A program made the translations under genes and the position numbers. Source: Oryzias latipes (lineage: Eukaryota; Chordata; Actinopteri; Beloniformes; Adrianichthyidae). Taken from it: a stretch of 64,000 nt of DNA. How positions within the stretch are numbered: the stretch's first letter is position 1; each line of letters opens with the position of its first letter. The notes under the pieces are model-generated. The model saw nothing but the letters and a program-made list of their open reading frames with translations, made no database searches and was not told where the DNA came from. Of this stretch, positions 49,697 to 61,314 are shown piece by piece. The stretch is from the NCBI RefSeq assembly GCF_002234675.1, contig NC_019866.2, positions 9,577,261-9,641,260 on the forward strand, in the 5' to 3' direction.

Positions 49697-52600
49697 TTAG
49701 TCGAAGCAAATGAGCTGTGCCTCTGTGCTGCAAGGGGCTGCCTGAGGCGCTTGCTGTTGTGCCTGTGGTTGCTGCTGTTGGGAACCACCAGGTGGCGCCA
49801 CCTAGTCGAAAATGATTATTGAAGAATTCAGTAGGGTAGAAAACTATGGAAGCATTTGTGTAGCATAATTACAAATAAAATGCTTTTTCCTTTTCTACTT
49901 CAACACCTAATTAAAATGTTAAAGAAATTGATTTGACATTTCATTTTCAAAAAGTAAATGTGTAGCAAAATTCATTTAGAAATGTCTACTTTGACTATTA
50001 AAATGGATTAACAGAAATGCTCTTTCATTTTCAAAATGAAACTGCATTTTTTTGACTCAAAAGGAAAAATCAATACTTCTAAATGCATTTTCATTTCCTA
50101 CTTAAAAACGCTTATTCTGTGCCATAATCAAAACGGAAATGCAAAGAGGGGATTGCATTTTCATTTTCACATCCACCCTGCGAATAGTGTCGCATATATC
50201 AATTCGATTTAGCATGCAGCATCATTTTGAAAATGAAAAAAAAGCATTTCTGGCATTTCTGACTTTTATTTTTAATTATGCTTTACAAATGCTTCCATAG
50301 AAAACATCAATTCCAACAAAATTGGCAGAAGACAAATAAATAGTCTGATTACCTGCTGGTACATGGGCTGCTGGCCTGACATGTATTGTTGTTGGGGGGG
50401 CATATTGGGATCCTGCCCAGGCAAAGCGGAAATTATGTTCTGCATGTTGTAGGGTTGGTAACCCATGTAACCCATGCCGTTGGTGGGGGCCGCCTGCGAC
50501 ATGTGGGGCATGCTCTGTGCCTGGGAGACTGCATTCTGGGAAAAACACAACAGTTAAGCTTCATCCACACCGACCTCGGCAACGGGTGTTCAAGCAACCA
50601 CTTCTAATAAGAAGTCTATGTAAATCTGCATATTTGCCAGTTTCTTGCCTTTTTAAGTCTGTTTTTAGGCTCTACATACAAAACATGCATCCATTTCCTT
50701 TGACCAATCAGGGACTCGGATTTGGTGGTGACGTATGGATGACATCCCGTTTAATGTAATATTGAAGTGCCAACCATTAAAAACTTGATCATTAAGGAGA
50801 AATGGATATTATATATTAATATATATCGGAATAGAGATCTGAGAGAAAAAGTCTGGGGCAAGTTTCGAAGGATTTGCACCGATTCAATATTCTGCACCAA
50901 GCCTCTTCCAACTGTGATGCGCTGGTATCGGGTAGCGACAGTCCAGTGAGAACACCATGTGCTAAAGGCGCGTTCAAGAACCTGCGTTCTTTAACGCGCA
51001 AAACACATGCATGCGTACGAATTTAGCATAATTGATGACACCTGAGGATGATCTACGCATGTCTCACAGCCATACCTGGTAGGCCGGTGTGGGCTGATAG
51101 TTCGAGTAAGCAGGAGTGGTAGCGGGAGGGGCTTGACCGGCGGGAGGGGGAGGTTGCCCGTTGGTGCCCGCAGCCTGGTACATGTAAGCATTCACCATAT
51201 TTGGATCTGGAAAAGGTCAGGCACATACATCAGTGAACAGGAACCAAACAATTAGTACGACCCATTTATGAACCTCACCTGTCGAAGAGGGGGGCATGGC
51301 CTGGTACTGACCCGGTCCAGCCTGCCCGGCCTGACTCATATAGATGTTGTGCATGGGTGAACCCTCTACAGAACCAGCAGGGCTGAAAGTGCCAGGGTAA
51401 CTGGGCGGGGCCCCTGGCTGGTAAACCAAGCCTCCCGCGACATTCGGGGGTAAAGATTGCATCTGCAGCAGAACAGGAAAACGTCAATCTTCAGGGGCCA
51501 CTTCTTTCTAAGTCGGTTAAAGCTGCAAGTTCAGTGTTTACTTGAGCGTAAGGCAGAGAGAAAGCCGGCATCTGGGCTCTCATCTGGACTGTGTGCTTTT
51601 GCTGCTCCAAACGCATCTGCCTCTCCTTCTCCTGCTCCTGGAGGCGCTGAATGGCCAGCTGTCTTTGCATCTCCAGATACTCCTAAAAAAAGCAAGAAGC
51701 ATTGATTTATGAGTTAGGAACAGTGTGAGAAAGTCTCAAATAATGCTAAACGGCCAGATTTCATCACCTGCTTCTTCTGCCTCATGATCTCCAGCTTCTG
51801 TGCCAGCTGGATCTGCCGCTGTCTCTCCGCATCCTCTGCAGCCCTCCTCAGCTTCTCTCTGTGTTCGTCTCGAAGCGCGTTCAGGGCGGCTCGAGCGTCA
51901 CGCACCTGGGCCAGCTTGTCCTGCAGTCCCTCATAATACACTGACAAGAGATAGTCCCCAGTGCGGTTTGTGCGCAGTACGGTACAGATGCAAATATACT
52001 CAAATGCAAAGTTCCCACTCACGGCGCTTTTCGTCCAACTGGTTGAGGATGTCCAGCAGCTGTGGATGCATGTTGTTGATGGACTGGAAGAGTGAGAGCA
52101 CTGCACTATCGTTGGTGATGCTGCGCCCACGCATGTGGTTGCTCTTCATGCGGTTAAGGAAGGTCGTGACGGCATACTGCAGATCCTTCAGGAACTGCTC
52201 GTGGTTCTCCTCGGACTCGCCGTTCTGGTACGGTTGCTGAAGGACAAGTCGCAATAATGCAAATGACAAACCCATCACAACCAAAGAGGGAAATTTCTCC
52301 TCTTGAGAAGTTTTAGTGCACCTCTATGATGCTGACAGGCTGAACAGGGACATGACTCTCCACAGGCTGGCTGACTGCAGGCAGAGGTTCAGCTAAAGAC
52401 ACAGGGGCAGGGGCTGAAGGGGTGGGGCTCTTTCGAGCCTCTTCCTGTTTCTTCTCCCAATAAGTTCTGTTCAGGTAACGAGCCAGCTGCAAAAATGAAG
52501 CATGGAAGCACTAAATACATCGGTCAACAAGCCATTGATGCTACTAAAACAAGGAACCATAGATACCTCAGGGTCCACATCCTCAGCTAATGGAGCAGAA

Positions 52601-55600
52601 GAGTTCTGGAAAGCAGGAATGTTTGGAGTTATTTAAAAGCAAATCAAAGCTGCTGAATGTTAAGTGAAAAGAGGCTTTTGCTGCCTTACCACAGGGGGGG
52701 TGTAAAGGGTGCTGACTGGTGGAGCAGAGGAAGTCACGGGGGTTGGATCCGTTTTAGGATACACTGAATAGGAATTCTTGTGTCTCTGTAAGTGACCATG
52801 CAGACCTGTCAGATTTGATGTCCTCTCTGGTCTCTAGATGTTGCAGCATTCAACCAAAACATGAACACTAAGAGTTTAGCAGAAAACTGACAAATGAAAT
52901 AGTGTTCCCTCTCTTTATCGAGGTTCAGCTTTCATGTTTTCACTGTTTCGTGGATTCTTGTTGGCTCAATTTTGCATGTTTTATTTTGTTTTTTTTTAAA
53001 TCATACCGTGTTCTGCGATCTGATTGGCTGTAGACCTTGGCAATCAAACTCTTGGGTGTAATGTCTCCTGTACAGAATGCTTTCAGTTTTCCACATTTAC
53101 ATCTTTGATCAAGAGCAGATCTTAGTGTTTTTTCTATGATACTGGGCATCTTTTTCTGCCAGAGTTTGAGCATAGTTAAAAAAAAAGAACATGTAAAACT
53201 GTCAATGTGTGTCAAAGAAAAGCAAATAAAGTGTCTAGTGAAGGGTTTTCCAGTCTTAAAAAATCTGTAATTCTACTATTTCCTCCATCATAGTTTATTT
53301 TTAGAATGTAACCCCCATGATAATCGAGGAAACACTAAGAGGCAAGTAAATGATTTCTTTGTTTAACTCACCATCCGTTCCTTCTCTTCAGCCTCACTTT
53401 GGGAAAGGGCAATCGCTAGCTGCAGCTCCTCTTCCTCCTGGAGGGCTGCTTCATCTTTCTTGGGAGGCATCTATCCATCAAACAAAAAAAAACAGCAACA
53501 TCAGAGCAGAAACCAAAAGAGGAGCCAAAGTCAGAAGTGTGCAACTAGCAAAATATTAGATAAACAGGCGAGAAGAAAGAAGAAATCCTTCTAAATAATT
53601 ACCTGGGACTGTTGGGACAGAGGGCTGGTCAGATACTCGGGTGGCAGCTCGGCCAGACCTGCAGTAGGAGCTTTCCCTTCAGCTTTTCTAAGGGGAGGAG
53701 AGAGGGAGGGGTGGCTGGTGAGGAAAGGGGATCAGGGAAGACAAACAACGCTGTAAATTAGCAGAGAACCTGTTGAATAAACACCAACTCCAGCTCTCCA
53801 AACGACAGACAAAAATCAGATAAAAACTGGTTGATCTTTGTATATCATACTCATTTTCTGGTCACCGCACATCACAAACATTTTCTAGGTTTGTCTTCAC
53901 ACAAACTCAGGCTTTCACCATCGTGTCGGTAGACCTACTTGTTGAGCTGCTCAAAGCAGGGCTCGCACACGCGCACTTCCTTCTCAATGCCAAACTTTGG
54001 AATGGTGGAGTACTTAGACGAACACTTTCCACAGAAAATCTGTCCACAAGCTCGACAATGGTGCTGGAAAATTGAGCACAAAATGGCAAATTAGAAGTCT
54101 TAGTTTTAAGCGTGCACACCACACAAACTGAGTTCACCGCGCGAGCAAAGTGGTTAAATCTCCCAATGGCCTAGATACAAAGAGACCGGCCCACCTTTCT
54201 CGTCATAACTCCAAACTGGACTCTGCACCGGTGACACTCCTCGGCATCAACCCAGTCTGGAGCCTGTGTAAAGCACATGGGACATTTGAAATGCGTTTCT
54301 CCTCACTCCACTTTCTTGAGTTTAACTTGTGACTATTAGGGGATAAATGACCATATAAAATAAATAACAAGAAGAGTGAAATAAGAGACAGATGCCTTAC
54401 TCTCTCTGCTGCAAACATGGCATCACTCTCCTTAAACTCAGGGAAAACATGACCTGTTGAAAAAAGATTAGAGAAATAGTTCACAAGTCCAGTAACAGCA
54501 GCAGGATATTAACACACTTAGGCACACTTACCTTCCACTTTCATTATCTGATAGGTGTCCTGGACAACCTTGTATTTTGGCTCGTTGCGGAAGGCGTGAG
54601 CCCAAGCCTGAATCAGGTAGAGGATCTTGTTCCGGACATTCGGTTCTGTCTGCTTCTGATGGCAACAGACCAATTTAGAGTCAACAAAATACGTGAAGGC
54701 ATAGAAGATCCTGCTGTTTTAGGCTCTATGTCTGTCTTTTCATACAGTAGCAGCAACACAAACCCAGCTCTCAGTGTTGTTGTGCCAAAGAAGTGAGGTG
54801 GGAAGTCCCTTCTGTCACAAGACAATAACCTCACCAGGAAGTTGACACCAAATCAGGCTTAAGCAGCAGAATCATGTGACCCAGTGAGAAGCCAGCTACT
54901 GTAGACATGCTAACTGTAGTCACACAACTATGATCTAAACTTAACCATTTGGCTAAACTAAAACGAGAAACATCACTATCAGCACTTTAAAAAGGGTTTC
55001 TGAGGCATTCCTAAAAATTGTGTAGATGTGCAGCTTCACTCTATTCTCTACAATCATAATATGTCAAATCCTAGTTTTAATAATAAAAGATCTTCAGTGT
55101 CAAGTCATTGTAAAGTTAGTCAACATTTAATTCCAAGCTGAAAAAATCTTTGCCAATTTAGCTAAATTTAACCTTAAGAAGCTCTTTTAGTTCCTCCATG
55201 GTTTGCTTGCTTGCCACCTCATCGTGCACAGTCTGTCCACAATTCTTCACCACGGACTCCAGAACCTATAAAGCAACATCACATTATATCTCTCAGTTTG
55301 TGCTGCACAAATACAGAGAAGGAAATCCCATTTAGAACGGTATTAAATACCCACTCCCATCAACTTTTCATCTACTTCAAAAGCGTTCCCAGTGATACTT
55401 TAATTAGGATTATGCGGTTTTAGCCAATATAAAACAAAACTGTCATTTTCTAGATATAGTTTCTGCAAAGCATTGGAAGTTCATTAGACATTTGTCTCTG
55501 AATTGTGGGCGGGATTGTTGACATGAAGCAACCCCCCCCCCCCCCCTTCCCCAACACTTGCGCAGCAGAGCAGCTTGTGGCCCACGCAGCGTATTTTCTA

Positions 55601-57655
55601 CGTCCCAAACAGGATCTTTATCGAACTGTATTTTTCATTTGCTCCCTGATTCACAATGATTTAAAATAAGAAATACTCAGAAATTCAGTTTTAATCCTTA
55701 TTTTCTTTCTATATGTCATCAGAAAAATGCCACAAGAACATGGTAAAAACATCACAAATACATTTTTATTAGAGTGGGTCTTTAAGTATTGGGAAATAAG
55801 CATTAATGGTGAACAGATAATGAGTAAAAGAATCTTACCTCTAGTGCATAAAGAGCCACATGAGGATTTTTGTCGTTCAGCTTCTTTTTAATGGCCGCAA
55901 TAGCATTCTTTGCTCTTGAAAGGGAAAATATTTTGCATAGAATGAGTGTAGTTAAAAAAAAAAAAACATGAAAGTGACATTTATATTTAGATGATTAACT
56001 AAAAAAACTATTTTATGAGACAAAATAATGAATGTAAATGCAAATTTACTGAATAACTCACTGTGCGTCTCCTTGACGAATGAGATCACAGATCTGCAGA
56101 ATCGACTCCCAATCGGTTTCCAGCAGCAGCTGACTGGTGGCTTTATCTGCAATTAAATAAAAATATTTAAGAATGCGTTTGTGAAATCAAAACTTTAAAG
56201 CATTCTAAATAATTTCAATATCTGCTATAGTATTTTTGTATGAATGCATTTAATTTGATCAAGGGTTTCCTTCACGACTGCAAACATTTTTGTTTGTTGA
56301 CAAACCACTCCTGAGGAGAAAAAAAAAATCAAGCAGCTTCAATTCAAAGTTTTCCCTTCCCTAAACATTTGAACAGCTGCGGTCTGAGTAGGTCCAAATT
56401 CTTTTAAAATAGTTTCATAAAATACTCCTTACTTTACTTTGACAAACATCTTATTCTCTGGTGAGTGCGCAAACCTTTGCAAGTGTCATAAATACCATAA
56501 AGAAATACTTAACAGACATAATATATTACACACAAATCATGTCTAAATAAACACCAATTGCATTTGTCTTTCACTTTTAGCCCTTTAGAAGATGCTTTTA
56601 CTACAAACAACCCAGAGATTTCTCAGACACAGCGACTGTCTGGGATTTGAACCCCTAACCAAATACCTTGCAGATGGCTGCTCAACATAGATAAGACCGC
56701 CCACTTCGTTGTTTTTTTTCGGTTACGTGTTCACACATTACTCTGTCGAAACTCAGGCCAAGTATGACATCTATTAGTTTCCATCTACTGTCAGATGAAT
56801 ATGACAGTGGATGGATCAATTGAAATGTGCTTCAGTGCTTGCTAGATCACAGTTTTAACACTAAACACAGAAATCCAATGTGGTTAGACTTTTGCCAAAG
56901 ACATCCTTTTAATCAGGGCGATTTTCTAACTAGTGCAGGTGATAACTGTAAAGCTACTTAACATGTACTGCAAAGCTGGCATGATTTATTTTCATTCTAC
57001 AACAATACCCAATCCATGTGTAAATTAACGAGGCTGAGATTTATCTAGGATAAACTTCACAAATGTAATGTAGCGGCAGTAAATTTATCTTTGAGCTACA
57101 GCTAAATATTAAATAATTACGGAGATTAATGTAAAGCGCATTTTATAGCCGAGTGGTGGCTAGCTAGCTAACTAGCTAGCTGACTAACTACCCAACCTGT
57201 AGTAGTCCTGAAATTACGCCTTAGTTGCACCGAGCTAAATGCAGCATTTTGTGCACTATATTAAGATATTTAATTTACAAGTCACTAGCCTCACCAGCAA
57301 ATTTTATGATGCTGTTTTAGGAAATTTGAACATCTTTTTCCCGAAGTTACAGCTAAACTTTGCCGTGGCAGCGCTTTGTTACTTGAAGAAATTAAGACTC
57401 TTCTTCTGTGTATGTAGACATAATATTCGGATTGATTATTTAAAAAAAGGAATCCAAGTGGGCCTTCGCACAGCAGCGACTTTGTTAGCAGGCTAAAATT
57501 AGCCCGTTGGCCTGAAAGCCCCCCTGTGACTGTCAAAACAATACGCCGCTAACGTCGCACTAGTGACTCATTAGTTGGATAACAAGCTGTTAACAAGACA
57601 AATGTCCCGTCAACTTACCGAGAAGCCTCTCGAACGTGCCTCCACCTTTTCCCAT
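49697..57655 (-). CDS. hgs: HGS/HRS, ESCRT-0 endosomal sorting subunit
   Basis: HGS binds PI3P and ubiquitinated cargo on early endosomes and, with STAM, starts ESCRT sorting to multivesicular bodies. Twenty coding exons join in frame to 758 residues (human 777): 57655-57619, 56146-56062, 55914-55839, 55265-55173, 54655-54532, 54453-54401, 54263-54195, 54063-53939, 53687-53603, 53470-53372, 52785-52690, 52605-52567, 52486-52322, 52236-52023, 51940-51768, 51682-51542, 51462-51279, 51206-51076, 50535-50353, 49801-49697. Domains: VHS (about 1-145, starting MGKGGGTFERLL); FYVE zinc finger (about 157-222; WVDAEECHRC and the PI3P-binding RKHHCRACG); ubiquitin-interacting motif EEELQLAIALSQSE (about 262-275); helical/coiled-coil STAM-binding core (about 383-558); Pro/Gln-rich tail; clathrin-box-like end LICFD. 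A Cys replaces the Ser of the mammalian LISFD. Confidence 0.96.
49844..50300. mobile_element. MITE in the last hgs intron
   Basis: The ends CTATGGAAGCATTTGTGTAG and, in reverse complement, CTATGGAAGCATTTGTAAAG are inverted repeats that remain similar for about 40 bases (AGCATAATTA-AAATAAAA). AAAA flanks both sides, and the outer CTA/TAG may hide a TA target. The 457-bp interior repeats CATTTTCATTTTC motifs and has no coding capacity. It lies between hgs exons 19 and 20. Confidence 0.8.
55343..55785 (+). mobile_element. TTAA-type MITE, longest copy, in hgs intron 3
   Basis: It starts TTAAATACCCACTCCCATCA and ends ATTAGAGTGGGTCTTTAA. At 443 bp it is the most complete of four copies in the window. 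Shared blocks are TTCAAAAGCGTTCCCAGTGA, ATAGTTTCTGCAAAGCAT, ATACTCAGAAATTCAGTTTT and GCCACAAGAACATGG. A 15-base C run at 55,532-55,546 lies inside. It is wholly within the intron between exons 3 and 4. Confidence 0.8.
56575..56705. repeat. SINE-like fragment in hgs intron 1
   Basis: TTTTAGCCCTTTAGAAGATG then CTTTTA, followed by CTGGGATTTGAACCCCTAAC, is the reverse-complemented tRNA-like end of a common fish repeat whose normal form has a TTTAGCAGACGCTTTTA phrase. It is degraded. Confidence 0.5.
57155..57190. repeat. Short CTAG-rich tandem run
   Basis: GGCTAGCTAGCTAACTAGCT then AGCTGACTAACTA in hgs intron 1: a short self-complementary tandem of CTAG units. Confidence 0.8.
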
Positions 57656-57835
57656 GTTAGCTTCGGATTCCAAGAAGGGCTGTTGGTGTGCCACGGATGA
57701 TCAGACACTCCCGATTTTTCAGTGCTGACTGACTCGAGCCTGTTAGCTTCCCTATAGCCGCCACGGAGAACAGCTGTGTCTTACAGCACTTCCTACTTCC
57801 GGGACAGAGACTGCAAGACTTGGTAATGTCTCCCT
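57656..57835 (-). promoter_or_regulatory. hgs 5' UTR and core promoter region
   Basis: The stretch just upstream of the hgs start codon is GC-richer with several CpGs (CCGCCACGGAG, CTTCCGGGACAG) and has no TATA box. TACTTCCGGGA at about 57,793 is an ETS-like site of the type found in housekeeping promoters. The transcription start is not known. Confidence 0.4.
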
Positions 57836-57849
57836 CTAGCGGCCATTAG

Positions 57850-59155
57850 TGAAATTACATAGACATAACGAGGGTAGGGATAAAAAAAAAGCACTTCTTT
57901 TTAAAAGTTTTGACCGAACTACAAATTATTATCAGTGCTGATTTCCAGAGAAATGTATATGCTTACTGGGTGTTGCTCAAATGTGTAAATGCTGTTTACT
58001 TTATCAGGTGGATTCAGTTCCTTATTTAGTATTAGCTGTGGGTTGGGCACTTGAACTAACTTCTCTACAACGTAGTGATAAAGGGGGGATCAGTTATCCA
58101 AAAACCTAAGCATACTTCTCATTGCTGTCCAGAAATGTAACAACACTTAGGTTCCTGTCAAAGTTAGTCTTGAATGGCCTCCAAGTGTTCACAAAAAGAC
58201 ATTATTTGTGATCAATTGTTGTCAAATTTCGTATTATTTTATGATATCATAGACTCCCCTTGAAGAAATGAAGCAATCTTTTTCTCCCTGTATGTCGTAT
58301 TGCACTGCATCGCTCTAACATGATGGTATAGGCCTACTTAGGTCATGCATGAGTCACTACCTGGCACTTAGAACACTGCAGCCCATTGTTACTGTGGCAC
58401 TGTAATGCTCAATCAAGTGGCATTGTGTTGTTCTGTCATCTCCTGTTACGGACAGGAGGTACGAAACCCTATGAAATGATGAATGTCTTCACAGCCAACA
58501 CTTACTGCTTGCAGAACTTGGAGCTAAAATAAATCCACAGTTTGAACCTTCGATGCTTGTAACAGTCCATGAGAGTAATAGATAGGCATGTATTCACAGC
58601 CCACACTCATTGTCTCTGTGAAAGTGTTTTAATTTTCCCGCTGTTACTTGACAGAATGCCACCACGTCATAGATTAAAAAAAAACGAGTTGATGAAATAG
58701 AAAAGACACACACATCAACAATGTGGCAGCACAAGTACAAACACCGCCATTGTTCTATTGTTCTTCAGCAGAGAACGTGTTTACATAAATGAGTCAAAGA
58801 TTTTTTTTCTTATGTCAAAAGGTTTTTCTATGAACTGTAGCACCACTGGTGTAAGGAACACAAAGAAAACAGACAGAGATCAAATACTTTTTTGTCAACT
58901 TTTATATTTGTAAAAATGTGAACACGGGGCGCTTTCCTCAGCAGAGGAAATGCTTTTTTTATATTTTTCAGAGAGAAAAAATGGTTGTTATTAAAAGATA
59001 TCAGCTATCAAATAATACAATAAATTAAAATGACCATATTCAGCCTTTCAAAGAAAATCTGGAGTAGCACTACATGTGAAGAACAACAGGGATCAAATTC
59101 AAAAAGAGTAGAGACGGGTTTGTCGTTGTTTAGAGTGGATTTGTGGAGCTTGGGG
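57850..59155. other. Spacer between hgs and claudin
   Basis: Nothing supportable except the presumed 3' UTR of the claudin in its last few hundred bases. I found no clear AATAAA on the minus strand there. The rest is AT-rich and unclassified. Confidence 0.4.
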
Positions 59156-59159
59156 GCAT

Positions 59160-59807
59160 TCAGACGTAACCCTTGACTTGTGTTGCAGGGGCCCGGCGGG
59201 GACTGCTTTCTCCACTGCTGAAGGTGGGGGAGTCTGGGATGCCAGGCGGGCTGGAACCTGCGTACAGCAGGGATCCCCCGATGAGGAGCAGCGCTGAGGC
59301 CCCCCAGCCGATATAGAGAGCTGGGCCGAGCTCACGCTTGTGTGGGGCCGCCACGTGCGGGTCGTAGAAATCCCTGATGATGGAGTGGGCAGTCCAGCAG
59401 ATGGGTACGAGGTACAGGAAACCGGCGACGGCAAAAAAAATACCAGAGATGCGTGCAATGCGGGCTTTAAGGCTGTTTACACCTATGCATTTAGTGCACT
59501 TGACTCCAAGGACCGCCAGAGCCAGGGCAAGACCACAGAGCAGGACAGAGAACACAGTGAGGCCACGAGCTGCCTGCATGTCACTGGGCAGAGCCAGCAA
59601 GCTATCATATACCTTACACTGGATCTGACCTGTGCTCTGCACTATGCAATTCATCCACAGACCTTCCCAGATTATCTGAGCCGTCACAATGTTGTTGCCA
59701 ATGAAGGCAGAGACGCGCCACAGAGGGATGGCACAGACTATTGCCCCGCTCACCCAGCCCACAATGGACATGATGAGGCCCAGCAACTGCATGCCAGTGG
59801 TTGCCAT
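59160..59807 (-). CDS. Claudin, claudin-3/4-like tight-junction protein
   Basis: A four-span membrane protein that forms paracellular barriers or pores at tight junctions. The 215-residue frame is uninterrupted, as in intronless claudin genes. Family landmarks fall at the standard positions: W30, G49-L50-W51, C54 and C64 of the first extracellular loop, and R81 at its end. Membrane segments are at about 8-28, 82-102, 117-140 and 160-185. The second loop contains FYDP. The cytoplasmic tail ends KGYV, a PDZ-binding C-terminus for ZO proteins. The phrase IWEGLWMNC and the CKVYDSLLALP block point to the claudin-3/4/5/6/9 group rather than claudin-7; the exact fish paralogue cannot be set without a tree. 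A 169-codon frame on the opposite strand is a shadow of this gene. Confidence 0.93.
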   Translation of the reverse strand: MATTGMQLLGLIMSIVGWVSGAIVCAIPLWRVSAFIGNNIVTAQIIWEGLWMNCIVQSTGQIQCKVYDSLLALPSDMQAARGLTVFSVLLCGLALALAVLGVKCTKCIGVNSLKARIARISGIFFAVAGFLYLVPICWTAHSIIRDFYDPHVAAPHKRELGPALYIGWGASALLLIGGSLLYAGSSPPGIPDSPTFSSGESSPRRAPATQVKGYV

Positions 59808-60900
59808 GATGAAAAGATCGCTTTAGTGCCTAACTTAATCTCAGGTTGATTTATTGTCCCGCAAAAACAAGTCTGTGTTGCCAGAACAGTTGGGGTCCAC
59901 TTCGGCTCCCACAGTTTTTGGGGATGATGGTGATCAGTTCAGCTTAGTTCAGACGAGGACACTGAAACGAAACAAAAAAATACATAATTAGGAGTTGGTT
60001 AATCGTAGCACTTTTCACAGACTAAAATATAGCTGTGAAGCTGGAAAAGTTTTGCAAGTCGAATAGAACGTATATTTATCATAAATATTTGGAAATAGGC
60101 TGCGAGTCCCATGTTAAGCGGATTCCAGCGAACGCAGAAGAGAATAGCCCTCTTTCACACAGATGTGGGTGTCAAGCTACGCCTTGCCGGGCAAGTGGAC
60201 TGTCTCAGAAAAACACGAGAAGACTCTGAACACAAGCAGCTTTTATGAAGGCTTGAAGAGTGGGCCAACAGGACCTGTGTGTCATCTGTTCATCCCAGCT
60301 CTCAAACCAGACTATAGAGTTGAAGCTTCAACATCAAACACACTCATCTGCATGAATAAATGGATTCTCAAACAAAACAATAGTTGGATGAGATAAAATA
60401 AGAAATTGTAAAGCGTTTAAGATTATATTATTACACAAAACTAAAATAATAAAAACTTAAAATTCAGTTCAAGATTAAATTTACATTTTCTGTTAACAGT
60501 TTTAACTTTCATGGAAAGTCCCAGGGTTTCATTTTCTTCTAATTATAAAAAAAAAGACAATGTTTCAGATTCAAAAAATTAATTTAAAATGTTTTCAAAA
60601 CGAGTTAGGTCACCTGATTGTTTAAAGAAACATTTCTGTGTGTTTTATTGCATTAATAGATCTTTCAGACATCATTGATGATAGTTACCTCTGATGCAGG
60701 ACGCTGTGCTGTCACGCTCCCTTTGGGGATGTTCCACAGGTTGGTTTTCTGGTCCTTCCAGCTGTGGACGCCTGAATTAGCCCTGAGAGTTCAGTTCAGT
60801 CAACAGGCAGCCTGCAGAGCTGAGGCGCTCTGTCTCAGAGGCTAGGGGTGAAGGGCAGAAAGAAGCGCTCGTCCTCTGCGCCGCCGCTTTCTGAGATGCC
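59808..60900 (-). promoter_or_regulatory. Claudin 5' UTR exons, intron and promoter
   Basis: On the minus strand a good acceptor (TTTTTTGTTTCGTTTCAG) opens a leader exon at 59,961 that runs to the ATG. A matching donor (ATCAGAG|GTAACT) closes an upstream exon at 60,689. The predicted first exon lies in GC-richer DNA at about 60,690-60,900. A single leader intron is thus inferred, with an intronless coding part. The transcription start is not known. Confidence 0.55.
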
Positions 60901-61314
60901 AGCGCGAGTCTGTGCGGCAGTGGGCAGAAGCGTGCGCTCGCGTGCACGGCAGTGTCAGTGTGTGAATGTGCTTGAATGTGTCTTCCAGTGCCTGGTGTCC
61001 GGGCACAATACTCTGCTGTTTGCTGTGCCCTCCCCCTCCTGGTCAACCTCTGTCCCGGCCCTGCAGCCCATCACATCCATCCACCTCAGCAATCCCCTTA
61101 TTCTCCTCTTTTTTGTTGTCTTAGACTCACTTGTGCTCCCATGACAGCCTTTTCTTCTCTTTTATCCCACTTTTCAAACTGTTTATAGTTTTTTTGAAGT
61201 TGTCAGCCATTGTACATCATTTCTAGTGTTCATTGTGGTTCACAACAAATTGTAAAATTCATTACAGAACAAGTATATTAACAAAAACAAACACATTTTG
61301 GGGAGTCCGACGGC

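Noticed and set aside
59340-59849. 169-codon plus-strand open frame
   Set aside because: It lies antisense to the claudin coding region and owes its length to that gene's codon composition.
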